Shown here in pieces: positions 8,028 through 14,977 of a stretch of DNA of 25,311 bases (positions are counted from its first letter, which is position 1; every line of letters begins with the position of its first letter). The position numbers and the translations under genes were made by a program. The notes beneath the pieces were generated by a model. It saw only the letters and a list, made by a program, of their open reading frames with translations, was not told where the DNA came from and did no database searches. Source of the stretch: a virus; IMG/VR virus record IMGVR_UViG_3300030333_001521, positions 1 through 25,311 of that record; one strand, 5' to 3'.

Positions 8028-9783
8028 TCCAATCAACTCCTATCTTGTATTCACCATCCAAAGGACAGTGCATATTAAAATAAAAACCAGCATCTTTGAT
8101 TGCTTGAACTGCGAGCATTCCAAAATCTTCTGCGTGTTCATTTCTTACTTCGACTTGCCATTCATCGTGTATGTTAGCAACAAACTTATAATCTAATCCT
8201 TCTTCTTTGGCATTCATATCCAATAGTACCAGTGCTTTTTTCATCACGATGGCTCCACCACCTTGAAGCAAACTGTTCAGAGAAGAGTGGGCATTTCGTA
8301 TATGTATCTTCCTGCCATCTAATCCTTTGAGGAATTTATTCTTTGTTGCTGCTTTCGTAACTCGTTCTCTAAGTCGTTTAAATGAAGGTTGATTAGCAAA
8401 GAAACGTTCCTTAAGTCTAGCTCCATCCATTTTGCTTCCTCCAACCACTTGTCCAATTTTTGCATCTCCTGCTCCGTACAAGAGTGCATAGATGAAAGTT
8501 TTTGCCTGATCTCTTGATTGAAGTCCTGCAATTCTTTGATTCCTCGTGTGGATATCTCCGTTAATAATTTCATTTGTAAACTCCTTGTCATTCATATAGT
8601 GTGCAAGCATCCTTAGTTCTAAACTAGAAGCATCGATGCCTACTAATCTGTATCCTTTAGGAACAGTCCAACATTCTCTACACTCTTTTCCATAAGGACT
8701 TTTAAGTGAGGGTACTTGCGCCATATTCGGTGATCTATGGCTCATTCTACCTGTGATTGTACCATTAGGTATAACAAATCCGTGTACTCTACCATCGTCT
8801 TCAACAGATTCAATCCAAGATTCAATTTGTGCAATACGTTTCTGTAGAAGTAAATACTCTGCAATAAGTCTTGCTTCAGGTATATCTTTAATCCTTGATA
8901 GTGTTCTCTCGTCTACCACAGGTTGTCCTGTTGGTGTAAACTTATAAGGTTCCCAACCAAAGTCTATAAGATACTCACCTATTTGTTTGCGAGATCCTAA
9001 GTTAAAAGGTTCTTCGTGTGTACGAATAAGGCTTTCAGATCCTTGTTCAAAAGCTTGCTTTTCTTCTAAAGAAAGGTGTACTCTCTTTCTTGTTTCTAAA
9101 TTTAATCCAAGCTTGGATAGGCTACCATTCTTAGTTGACTGAGGTATGATTTCTTCCCGGACTATTTTAGGTTTAAATGTTTGATGTACTTCATTCTCAA
9201 CCTCAAACATTCTTTTATATAAACTAGCGAGCAGTAGCTCTGCTTTTTGTTTATTAACCATAAAGCCATTCACTTCTTGATCTTTGATAATCTTAGCCAC
9301 AGCGTGTTCAAGATCAATACATTCTTGAGAGAAACCTTTGGCCTCTGATCTTAAAGCATCAAGAGTCAATGTATTAACTTGTACATCTCTTGTACAATAT
9401 GTCAGCATCTCAGGTGAGTACTCTTTAAAATCTTCAAAGTCAATTTTAGGTAGATTGATTGAAGGATGATAACCCCACATATTTAAACTATGTCCACCTT
9501 CACGAATGGGATTAAACAAACGAGAAAGAACCAAAGTATCTACAACTTTTTTATCCTTTAGATCTACTCCTGTAAGTTGTTTTATAACAGGAATATCAAA
9601 ACCTACTATGTTATGTCCAATAAGAACATCAGCAGATTTCAGTAACTCAAGACCCGACTCCAGTTCGTGAGGAGCAAACTTATATATTTTACCAGAGTCA
9701 GCATCTTGAGCCACGATACACCACAACTTAGTGGCTTTCAAATCGTCTGTTTCTATGTCAAATACGAGCCTAGGCATATGCAT
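8014..9783 (-). CDS. family A DNA polymerase with 3'-5' exonuclease (T7 gp5-like)
   Basis: Replicative polymerase, 589 residues. Exonuclease motifs: DIET (D9, E11), GHNIVGFD (N58, D63), YCTRD (Y129, D133). Polymerase motifs: A, GIDASSLELR (D384, E389); B, RDQAKTFIYALLYG (R424, K428, Y432, Y436); C, NIHDEWQV (H539-D540-E541). Y432 aligns to position 762 of E. coli Pol I, where Tyr is the T7-like state associated in published viral surveys with virulent phages. ATG 9783 overlaps the primase-helicase gene by 14 nt; ATG 9777 is an alternative two codons later. No 5'-3' exonuclease domain is present, so the nuclease at 6709-7587 probably supplies that. Confidence 0.97.
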   Translation of the reverse strand: MHMPRLVFDIETDDLKATKLWCIVAQDADSGKIYKFAPHELESGLELLKSADVLIGHNIVGFDIPVIKQLTGVDLKDKKVVDTLVLSRLFNPIREGGHSLNMWGYHPSINLPKIDFEDFKEYSPEMLTYCTRDVQVNTLTLDALRSEAKGFSQECIDLEHAVAKIIKDQEVNGFMVNKQKAELLLASLYKRMFEVENEVHQTFKPKIVREEIIPQSTKNGSLSKLGLNLETRKRVHLSLEEKQAFEQGSESLIRTHEEPFNLGSRKQIGEYLIDFGWEPYKFTPTGQPVVDERTLSRIKDIPEARLIAEYLLLQKRIAQIESWIESVEDDGRVHGFVIPNGTITGRMSHRSPNMAQVPSLKSPYGKECRECWTVPKGYRLVGIDASSLELRMLAHYMNDKEFTNEIINGDIHTRNQRIAGLQSRDQAKTFIYALLYGAGDAKIGQVVGGSKMDGARLKERFFANQPSFKRLRERVTKAATKNKFLKGLDGRKIHIRNAHSSLNSLLQGGGAIVMKKALVLLDMNAKEEGLDYKFVANIHDEWQVEVRNEHAEDFGMLAVQAIKDAGFYFNMHCPLDGEYKIGVDWSETH

Positions 9784-11488
9784 CGAACTCTATATCTTGA
9801 CCATCGTCTTCATAATCTTCCGTAGGAATCTCCTTTAAACGACCTGTATCTCTATCATAGAGAAGTTTACAAGCAAGTCCTACATCACCTGTGTACCTAG
9901 ACTTCAAGACTCTTAACTGTGTAGTATTAGATTCTTGTTCGTCTTCTGCTTGTTGATTTCTTTCTAGTGCAATCACACAATCACTGAGTTGTGCAATAGA
10001 TTGTGAACCTCTCAAGTGACTGAGACTTACTTGTATTCCATTCTCGTGTCCTTTGTTACCATCAACTCTTCTCAAGTGAGAAACAAGTATCATACCTGCG
10101 CCTGTCTCTTCACAGATTGATCTGAGCTTAGTCATAATCGCATCGATTGCTCTACGCTCATCTCCTTCATACATAGCGCTAACCAACATATGAAGGTGAT
10201 CGATAACAACCCACTTACAACCGCAACCAACTATCATATATCTTAATTTAGAAAAGATATCTTCGATAGAGTTAGTGCCGAAATGTGCGTGTATCCAAAC
10301 ACGATTTTCATTATCACCATTGTATAGAATATCAAAGTAATTATCGATCTCATCTTTAGAAACTTGTTCTAGTTCTTGATCAATATATAATCTTCTATTG
10401 GCTTCTATAGATAAGATACCACTGATGGTCCTATTGGGATCTTCTTCCAATGCAATGATACCTACATTATCTTCTGTAGTTTTAATGAGCCAGTGTTCTA
10501 GTTCTCTTGTGACACTAGACTTACCCAAGCCTGTACCGCCTGTAAAGGTGACAAGCTCTCCTTGTCTCAAGCCATACAGTTTCCTGTTCAATCCTTCATA
10601 AGGATAAGGCACACTGACTTTCTTCTCTCGTGTAAAGAACTTTTCTTTGTATTCTGATACATTGATTACACCTGATGGTGTATATGTTTTTGCTTCCCAC
10701 CAAGCTTGATTGTATGCATTTGTTGCGCCATCCATCAACATATCATTTGCATCTTTGTATCCATTAGGGATACGCATAATCTTGGCTTTGTTGGGTGTCA
10801 AGAGTCTAGCTACTTTCTTTGCTGCTTCTTGACCTGCTTTATCTCTGTCGAAACACAGCACTACATTGTCAAAACTTTCAACAAATTCTAAACTGTTCTT
10901 GATATCTCGAACTGCTCCACCTGCACCTGTCTTTATACTTACGACAGGCCACTTAGATCCTAGCATTTCGTATGCTGCTAGAGCATCGAACTCACCTTCT
11001 ACAATGGTTAAGTATTTACCACCATCTTTAAAAAGTTGTTCACCAAACAACCCACTATCTGATAGCTCTCCTGTAGACCTAAAATCTTTCTTGGTTCCGG
11101 GAGGTGTTTCAGTTTTAACCTTTGTTGCTGTGAGTTTGTTGTCGTAATAGTAGGGAAATACCTGTTGTTTAACTACAGACTTTCCTCTTACATCGTGACC
11201 GTGTATGACTTTAACACCATACTTTCTTGCTGTCTTTTCAGATATATTTCTGTGATCAAGACGAGCAAATGTTCCGTTCTTTGGAACCTCTAAAGCATAG
11301 TGCTTGTTGTCCTTTAACTTTGTAACTGTTGATTCCATTGGTTTATCCTCACCTGTTTCTTTGTAGTAATCTTGTATAAAAGTTTCGCAACTAAAACATT
11401 TAGCTGATCCATCTTTGTTTATTGAACAAGCATCACTACTATTGCAAACAGGACAAGGTTTGTGAAATTCTACAAATTCTGTATTCAT
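9770..11488 (-). CDS. bifunctional DNA primase-helicase (T7 gp4-like)
   Basis: Unwinds the fork and primes lagging-strand synthesis. Domains in order in 572 residues: zinc-binding module C12-x2-C15 and C31-x2-C34; TOPRIM primase core with VEGEFDALAAYE (E164) and FDRD (D214, D216); linker; DnaB/gp4-type helicase with Walker A GGTGLGKSS (317-325), EED near 348, Walker B WVVID (D430) followed by HLHM, and the SHLRR / LRGSQSIAQLSD region (470-503) typical of gp4 helicases. The C-terminus is acidic, as in T7 gp4 where it contacts the polymerase. The leader carries an inverted repeat that would mask its Shine-Dalgarno sequence. Confidence 0.96.
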   Translation of the reverse strand: MNTEFVEFHKPCPVCNSSDACSINKDGSAKCFSCETFIQDYYKETGEDKPMESTVTKLKDNKHYALEVPKNGTFARLDHRNISEKTARKYGVKVIHGHDVRGKSVVKQQVFPYYYDNKLTATKVKTETPPGTKKDFRSTGELSDSGLFGEQLFKDGGKYLTIVEGEFDALAAYEMLGSKWPVVSIKTGAGGAVRDIKNSLEFVESFDNVVLCFDRDKAGQEAAKKVARLLTPNKAKIMRIPNGYKDANDMLMDGATNAYNQAWWEAKTYTPSGVINVSEYKEKFFTREKKVSVPYPYEGLNRKLYGLRQGELVTFTGGTGLGKSSVTRELEHWLIKTTEDNVGIIALEEDPNRTISGILSIEANRRLYIDQELEQVSKDEIDNYFDILYNGDNENRVWIHAHFGTNSIEDIFSKLRYMIVGCGCKWVVIDHLHMLVSAMYEGDERRAIDAIMTKLRSICEETGAGMILVSHLRRVDGNKGHENGIQVSLSHLRGSQSIAQLSDCVIALERNQQAEDEQESNTTQLRVLKSRYTGDVGLACKLLYDRDTGRLKEIPTEDYEDDGQDIEFDAYA

Positions 11489-11498
11489 CTTGTTTGCT

Positions 11499-11537
11499 CC
11501 TTTTAAAATTGCCTACCACCTACCGAAGTTTAAAAGG
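11499..11537 (-). promoter_or_regulatory. RBS-masking inverted repeat in primase-helicase leader, with GGTAGG motif in loop
   Basis: On the minus strand CCTTTTAAA and TTTAAAAGG are perfect 9-bp arms separated by 21 nt. The second arm includes most of the AAAAGGAG Shine-Dalgarno of the primase gene, so the closed hairpin would block its translation. The loop holds TTCGGTAGGTGGTAGG (11512-11527), which recurs in altered spacing at 14110-14128. A further GGTAGG sits just upstream. Function as a translational operator is inference. Confidence 0.45.
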
Positions 11538-11557
11538 TACTTCCTACCTGTACTACA

Positions 11558-11857
11558 TTAGTCCTCTTCAGGAGGAAAAGCATCTGTCTCTTCGATGTCA
11601 ACTTCAGGTAGTGCTACTTCACCAGAAGGTAATTCAACACCTTCATTATCGCTGTTGACTATCTCTACGATTCGACTAGAAAAGAAATTGATACTGGCTT
11701 GTATCTCTTCCAAGTCAAGAGTCAGGTTTGCTTTTTTCTGATTGAGTCTTTGAAGTCTTCCGAAGACTGCTTGACCCTCGTCAGGTAGCTCGTCTACAGA
11801 TATTTGTACTCCATCGATCTCAATGTAAGGTACATTTCCATTTACCTCTTCGTTCAT
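11558..11857 (-). CDS. small coiled-coil phage protein, DUF6447-like
   Basis: A 99-residue acidic protein. The N-terminal VPYIEIDGVQISVDELPDEG followed by a coiled-coil helix (LQRLNQKKANLTLDLEEIQA) resembles DUF6447-type phage proteins, whose function is unknown; the assignment is from memory of the pattern. The last 25 residues are acidic. It lies directly between ssb and the primase-helicase, with CGGAG ahead of its ATG. Confidence 0.65.
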   Translation of the reverse strand: MNEEVNGNVPYIEIDGVQISVDELPDEGQAVFGRLQRLNQKKANLTLDLEEIQASINFFSSRIVEIVNSDNEGVELPSGEVALPEVDIEETDAFPPEED

Positions 11858-11869
11858 AATGATCTCCGA

Positions 11870-12301
11870 TTAAAATTCAATGTCGTCTGCTGAGTCATCA
11901 AGTACGTCAAACTCATCAAGGCTTCCATCGTTGTAAGGAACGTGTTCCAGTACTTGTATTGCTTGCAAGTCTAAACGATGAAAAGTTCCGTATTTGTTTT
12001 CGATTACTTTAGGCTCGAACTGAACTTTTATTTTTGATCCATTACCTATTGGCTGATCAAAAGGATTCTTAGCTGAATCAACCACACGTACTGGCGGATT
12101 AGTAGAACCATCAGGTCTTAGGTAATACTTCTTGAAGAACAACGCAGGCTGTTCATCAATCTCTTTGATCTTATGCCCATCAGACTCATACTTAGCAGCA
12201 GTCTTTTTATCGACCACTAAAGTACACTGATATGTAGGCGGATCAAAGGTGTCGTTGGGTTTTAATGCGCTTACCCAATACGCTATTCCTTCTTCTATCA
12301 T
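11870..12301 (-). CDS. ssb: single-stranded DNA-binding protein, T7 gp2.5-like
   Basis: A 143-residue OB-fold type protein: WVSALKPNDTFDPPTYQCTL, then VDKKTAAKYE, FFKKYYLRPDG, IGNGSKIKVQFEP and YGTFHRLDLQAIQVLE. The last 20 residues are acidic and end in Phe (DDSADDIEF), the hallmark of gp2.5-type SSBs that contact polymerase and helicase. It has a strong GGAGG 8 nt before ATG and its own consensus promoter 48 bp upstream, so it is probably expressed early and highly. It heads the replication operon. Confidence 0.88.
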   Translation of the reverse strand: MIEEGIAYWVSALKPNDTFDPPTYQCTLVVDKKTAAKYESDGHKIKEIDEQPALFFKKYYLRPDGSTNPPVRVVDSAKNPFDQPIGNGSKIKVQFEPKVIENKYGTFHRLDLQAIQVLEHVPYNDGSLDEFDVLDDSADDIEF

Positions 12302-12348
12302 ATAAGGTCCTCCATATTAAAGAAGTTATTGTTATTAAACATAGGCGG

Positions 12349-12377
12349 ATTATACAGGAATCCAATCCTAATGTCAA
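12349..12377 (-). promoter_or_regulatory. sigma70 promoter for ssb and replication operon
   Basis: Minus strand: TTGACA (12372-12377), 17-bp spacer, TATAAT (12349-12354), a perfect match to the bacterial sigma70 consensus. Transcription would start near 12342 and give a leader of about 40 nt before the ssb ATG at 12301. Confidence 0.85.
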
Positions 12378-12572
12378 GAACAAAATGAAATATAATAGAG
12401 AAAGTTGTGAGGGTTTTTGGAGTCACGAATGCCCTCACGCACTCATCTGTTACAGAAACAGGTGTATCTAAGCGACCTGTGTATAGGTATTGTGTTGTGT
12501 TGTGTTGCTTATATTACACGACTCGTAGTGAGTATACACTTCTCATCTTTTATATTTCTTTTCGTACATAGT

Positions 12573-12601
12573 ATTGTAGGTACAGATTTTAAATCTGTCA
12601 A
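12573..12601 (-). promoter_or_regulatory. sigma70 promoter with palindromic operator in spacer
   Basis: Minus strand: TTGACA (12596-12601), 17-bp spacer, TACAAT (12573-12578). The spacer contains a perfect 8+1+8 palindrome, ACAGATTTTAAATCTGT on the plus strand (12582-12598), which overlaps the -35 and would be occluded by a bound dimeric repressor. The half-site AAATCTGTA is in the same position in the promoter at 21850-21878. Confidence 0.75.
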
Positions 12602-12604
12602 GTT

Positions 12605-12847
12605 TTATTTGTTTCTTTTCGTATAATCATAAAAGAATTTCTTTGGATTTTCCAATCCATTAATGATCTTTATTCTTTTTAACCCGTGCATCTTGAACTT
12701 GGCCTTCGTCAAAAGCTTAAAGTCTTTCTCGTTGTTAAGACGAATCACCACTGACATATCTTTAAACTGTCTCAAGTACTCTCGTGCTTCTGCAATACCT
12801 TTGAGTTTAAGATTCAAACCATTCCAGATGTAATCAGTAGTATTCAT
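12605..12847 (-). CDS. hypothetical protein, 80 aa, basic
   Basis: Start ATG 12847 overlaps the stop of the previous gene as ATGA and has GGTGGA upstream, so it is preferred over the longer frame from 12859. The protein is basic at its C-terminus (NPKKFFYDYTKRNK) and alpha/beta in pattern (MSVVIRLNNEKDFKLL). No family recognised. It ends just upstream of the promoter at 12573-12601. Confidence 0.6.
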   Translation of the reverse strand: MNTTDYIWNGLNLKLKGIAEAREYLRQFKDMSVVIRLNNEKDFKLLTKAKFKMHGLKRIKIINGLENPKKFFYDYTKRNK

Positions 12848-13332
12848 AAGGTCCACCAATCAGGCTTACTACGATTTCGTTCCCATTTAGCATAGTGTTT
12901 CTCGTTGATACAGTAGTTGCGATAAGCTTTGATAGGATCATTATCTTTGTATTGATCAGGCATAGCCTGTGCTACTGGTGTTTGTTCAGTTGAAATTTCT
13001 ATATTATCAGGCCATTTAGATAAAGGGTTTCTTAGTTTAGTTATACTTGCGTGTTCTTTCCCATATCTATATTTGTATTCATTACCTAATTCTAAAAAAT
13101 GTAAATACAGCCATAAATAATTAGCACTACATTCTCTTGCCCAAACAGTACAAGGATGATTCCAGTACGCTCTTTTGTATAAACCTACCTTGTCTGCATA
13201 CTCGTCACCGTCTAACTCTCGATGAGCTGTGCATAACATCTGAGCAGTTTCAAGCGGCATCTTGACTAACATCTTGTCAGGCTGTGCTTGTGCTGAAACG
13301 ATTGGGCTTCGATCAAAATAAAATATGTTCAT
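12844..13332 (-). CDS. conserved phage protein of unknown function, 162 aa
   Basis: The pattern MNIFYFDRSP...DKMLVKMPLETAQMLCTAHREL, then WNHPCTVWARECSANYLWLY and ELGNEYKYRYGKEH, matches a recurring phage protein I know only as conserved and uncharacterised. Conserved His, Trp, Arg and Glu residues suggest an enzyme or nucleotide-binding fold, but no standard catalytic motif is recognisable. ATGA junctions on both sides (25-aa ORF upstream, 80-aa gene downstream). Confidence 0.75.
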   Translation of the reverse strand: MNIFYFDRSPIVSAQAQPDKMLVKMPLETAQMLCTAHRELDGDEYADKVGLYKRAYWNHPCTVWARECSANYLWLYLHFLELGNEYKYRYGKEHASITKLRNPLSKWPDNIEISTEQTPVAQAMPDQYKDNDPIKAYRNYCINEKHYAKWERNRSKPDWWTL

Positions 13333-13406
13333 TGTTGTGTTACTCCTATTATTAAAATCATCATCAGTAGAATGACTGAAAGAATGTGAAACGAATACTT
13401 AATCAT
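13329..13406 (-). CDS. 25-aa single-helix membrane microprotein
   Basis: A 25-codon ORF that fits exactly between two genes: its ATG shares one base with the upstream stop (TAATG at 13404-13408) and its TGA overlaps the downstream ATG (ATGA at 13329-13332). AAAGGA lies just before the start. After a short basic head (MIKYSFH) almost all residues are hydrophobic (ILSVILLMMILIIGV), predicting one transmembrane helix. The double coupling makes it more credible than a chance ORF. Function unknown; a small lysis or membrane-stress peptide is possible. Confidence 0.55.
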   Translation of the reverse strand: MIKYSFHILSVILLMMILIIGVTQQ

Positions 13407-13600
13407 TATCCTTTCTCCACGTGAATAACTTCTCTTTCATTACCCATATAATTATTTGAGTCTACATACTCACCATCATTCCAACGATCTCTTGCATCGT
13501 CTTCTGATTCTGCTTCGACTTCATATCTTTCTTCCCATTCGCCTTTAACTTTAACATCTACAATATAAGTTTGTAATACTGTTGGTTTAAATTTTTGCAT
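13406..13600 (-). CDS. small DpnD/PcfM-like protein, 64 aa
   Basis: Carries the pattern of a beta strand followed by xVEAESEDDARDRWNDGEY (residues about 27-45), which resembles the DpnD/PcfM-type small domain. Related patterns occur in the proteins starting at 13836, 19004 and 18623. Acidic, no Cys. Coupled to both neighbours by TAATG junctions. Role unknown; the family is found in phage and plasmid accessory regions. Confidence 0.6.
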   Translation of the reverse strand: MQKFKPTVLQTYIVDVKVKGEWEERYEVEAESEDDARDRWNDGEYVDSNNYMGNEREVIHVEKG

Positions 13601-13836
13601 TATTCCTCCTCATTATCACTAATGGTTTGTACTTTTAATACTTCAAACAAGTGCTTAGTAGGTATCAAATCATCTAGCTCATTGTTACTGAGTTTATCAT
13701 TCACTACCTCTATAGCTTCTTGTTCATTCTTTGCATCGACTACGAGAGTATAATTTCTCCAGTCTATAAAGTCTATAAAATATGTATGTCTTTTAGATTT
13801 TATAGAGTCTTTAATACTTATAACATTATTGTTCAT
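13600..13836 (-). CDS. small DpnD/PcfM-like protein, 78 aa
   Basis: Contains YTLVVDAKNEQEAIEVVNDK (about 29-48), the same V-x-A-x-x-E-x-E-A-x3-V pattern as the neighbouring 64-aa protein, and an acidic tail. It is the first gene after the promoter at 13886-13914, with a leader of about 43 nt, and its stop overlaps the next ATG (TAATG). Confidence 0.6.
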   Translation of the reverse strand: MNNNVISIKDSIKSKRHTYFIDFIDWRNYTLVVDAKNEQEAIEVVNDKLSNNELDDLIPTKHLFEVLKVQTISDNEEE

Positions 13837-13885
13837 AGTTCTTATAATCCTTATATTAATTATATATATTATATACTATATATAG

Positions 13886-13914
13886 ATTGTACCAAACAAA
13901 CATATCAATGTCAA
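13886..13914 (-). promoter_or_regulatory. sigma70 promoter upstream of small-gene cluster
   Basis: Minus strand: TTGACA (13909-13914), 17-bp spacer, TACAAT (13886-13891). It overlaps the stop codon of the 55-aa gene 13911-14078. The downstream leader is extremely AT-rich (TATATA repeats at 13858-13884). Confidence 0.8.
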
Positions 13915-14078
13915 CTAAAATCTAATTCTTTAGTTTCGTTATCTTGTTCGATCTCAACATCATCATTAGGGTTCAAGGGTTCAGGACTTATATATAATCC
14001 AAAGTTATTTACATCTAATGTGTTGCTAAACTTATCAAACATATCATCGATCTCTTTCTGTATGTCTTTGATTTTCAT
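13911..14078 (-). CDS. hypothetical acidic protein, 55 aa
   Basis: A short ORF with AGGA 9 nt before ATG 14078. The product begins as a charged helix (KIKDIQKEIDDMFDKF) and ends in an acidic tail (DDVEIEQDNETKELDFS). No family recognised. Its 3' end contains the promoter for the next gene set. The AT-rich leader has the GGTAGG repeat described at 14110-14128. Confidence 0.5.
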   Translation of the reverse strand: MKIKDIQKEIDDMFDKFSNTLDVNNFGLYISPEPLNPNDDVEIEQDNETKELDFS

Positions 14079-14109
14079 AGTGTTTTCCTATATAATTTTT
14101 AGTTATATA

Positions 14110-14128
14110 CCTACCACATCCTACCGAA
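14110..14128 (-). repeat. second copy of GGTAGG leader motif
   Basis: Minus strand TTCGGTAGG-ATGT-GGTAGG. The first copy (11512-11527) is TTCGGTAGG-T-GGTAGG. Both lie 24-50 nt ahead of the start codon of a leftward gene, so they may be binding sites of one regulator acting on DNA or on the leader RNA. Confidence 0.5.
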
Positions 14129-14172
14129 ACTTTAGCTACTTAATAGCTTGGTGTTCTAACCAAGGGTTATAA

Positions 14173-14358
14173 TCAAACAAGTTTAATGGTGAAGTATCTT
14201 CTACCGAATTGGAACTCAGTTCCTAATCCAGTGCGCAACACTTGCCACCTGCTACGATAGATTCTTTTACCATACTTACCTTTTACAAGGCCAAGCACGT
14301 TATAAAAATTACCGTAGTTTTCGTTTCTTGTTTGATCGATTTGTACTATATTAGCCAT
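14173..14358 (-). CDS. hypothetical basic protein, 61 aa
   Basis: A small, strongly basic, beta-rich protein (YGNFYNVLGLVKGKYGKRIY, RSRWQVLRTGLGTEFQFGRR) with GAGGAG 8 nt before the ATG. The alternating aromatic/basic pattern suggests nucleic-acid binding, but no family is recognised. The hairpin repeat at 14383-14419 lies just upstream. Confidence 0.6.
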   Translation of the reverse strand: MANIVQIDQTRNENYGNFYNVLGLVKGKYGKRIYRSRWQVLRTGLGTEFQFGRRYFTIKLV

Positions 14359-14382
14359 AATACTATCTCCTCACTATTGTTT

Positions 14383-14419
14383 TGACAACAAATCAAAAGG
14401 TGTGTTGTCATTCACCTTT
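14383..14419 (-). repeat. intergenic hairpin repeat, copy 1
   Basis: Two alternative stems are possible: TGACAACA (14383-14390) with TGTTGTCA (14403-14410), 8 bp; or AAAGGTG (14396-14402) with CACCTTT (14413-14419), 7 bp with a 10-nt loop. It spans the stop codon of the 88-aa gene. The related copy at 14694-14728 keeps both pairings with compensating changes. Confidence 0.55.
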
Positions 14420-14674
14420 AGAATTAGATATTAAAATACTACCTAATCTTTTAAGATAAAAGTTATCTAAATAAGCTGCGAAACCTCTACCACAATCGAA
14501 AAAATTTCCAGTTTTTTCTTCAACATAATTATCGATTGTGTCGTGATCATAAATATACATTACCTGTTTAGCACTTCCGTTGTATCTGAGTCTTTCATAC
14601 TCTGCACAAACCTGACCCACCAGTAGGTTTTTTTCTTCTTGTGAAAGTTTTGTTTTATCTAATAAATATTCCAT
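14408..14674 (-). CDS. hypothetical protein, 88 aa
   Basis: A soluble alpha/beta protein (LSQEEKNLLVGQVCAEYERL; YIYDHDTIDNYVEEKTG). No family recognised. AAGG precedes the start. It is flanked on both sides by copies of the same hairpin repeat (14383-14419 and 14694-14728). Confidence 0.6.
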   Translation of the reverse strand: MEYLLDKTKLSQEEKNLLVGQVCAEYERLRYNGSAKQVMYIYDHDTIDNYVEEKTGNFFDCGRGFAAYLDNFYLKRLGSILISNSKGE

Positions 14675-14693
14675 AATATATACCTTTTTTGTT

Positions 14694-14728
14694 TAACAAC
14701 AAATCAAAGAGTGTGTTGTCTTTCACTC
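14694..14728 (-). repeat. intergenic hairpin repeat, copy 2
   Basis: Same architecture as copy 1: ACAACA (14696-14701) with TGTTGT (14714-14719), or GAGTG (14709-14713) with CACTC (14724-14728), 10-nt loop. Compared with copy 1 two base pairs of the second stem are both changed in a compensating way. It also spans the stop codon of the upstream gene. Confidence 0.55.
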
Positions 14729-14977
14729 ATCATAACCATATACTTCTTGTCTGACGTATTGATATGCCATATACTCTACAGCTTCGCTCTCTGCTAAAGG
14801 ATGTCCTTCGTCTTTCAATATCTGTACAACATTCTGTATAAACTGTTCAACGTGGTTAGGTCTAGGTTGCCCTGTCCAAACAAGAGGAAGATCATCCTTA
14901 ACTTTATTCCAAGCATCTTCAGCCACGTGTAGTACTGCATTCTCAGCATCCAACATCATTGCTTTTAGTTTCGCCAT
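14723..14977 (-). CDS. hypothetical protein, 84 aa
   Basis: An acidic helical protein (VEQFIQNVVQILKDEGHPLA; AVEYMAYQYVRQEVYGYDE) with GGGAG upstream of ATG and a 13-nt overlap with the preceding gene. No family recognised. Confidence 0.6.
   Translation of the reverse strand: MAKLKAMMLDAENAVLHVAEDAWNKVKDDLPLVWTGQPRPNHVEQFIQNVVQILKDEGHPLAESEAVEYMAYQYVRQEVYGYDE

Larger units (their letters stand above)
12302..12604. other. intergenic control region upstream of ssb
   Basis: A gene-free 303 bp. On the minus strand it holds two consensus promoters (12573-12601 and 12349-12377). Between them are two tiny overlapping reading frames (8 and 10 codons, joined by ATGA near 12540-12566), a triple CAACA repeat (about 12489-12508) and an inverted repeat GTGAGGG/CCCTCAC (12407-12413 and 12432-12438) with an 18-nt loop. 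The latter lacks a U tract on either strand, so it is not an obvious terminator. Plus-strand ORFs here overlap the promoters and have no RBS. Confidence 0.6.

Noticed and set aside
8319-8591. Same-strand 90-codon ORF in another frame inside the polymerase gene
   Set aside because: It lies wholly within conserved polymerase motifs A and B; no ribosome binding site or family.
12407-12438. Inverted repeat as a terminator
   Set aside because: No T tract follows on either strand and the loop is long.
12582-12598. Palindrome as a LexA (SOS) box
   Set aside because: The gammaproteobacterial box is CTGT-N8-ACAG; here the half-sites face the opposite way (ACAG...CTGT), and it is not the alphaproteobacterial GTTC-N7-GTTC.
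12265-12626. Two plus-strand ORFs of 68 and 69 codons upstream of ssb
   Set aside because: They overlap minus-strand promoters, lack ribosome binding sites, oppose all neighbouring genes and have no recognisable content.
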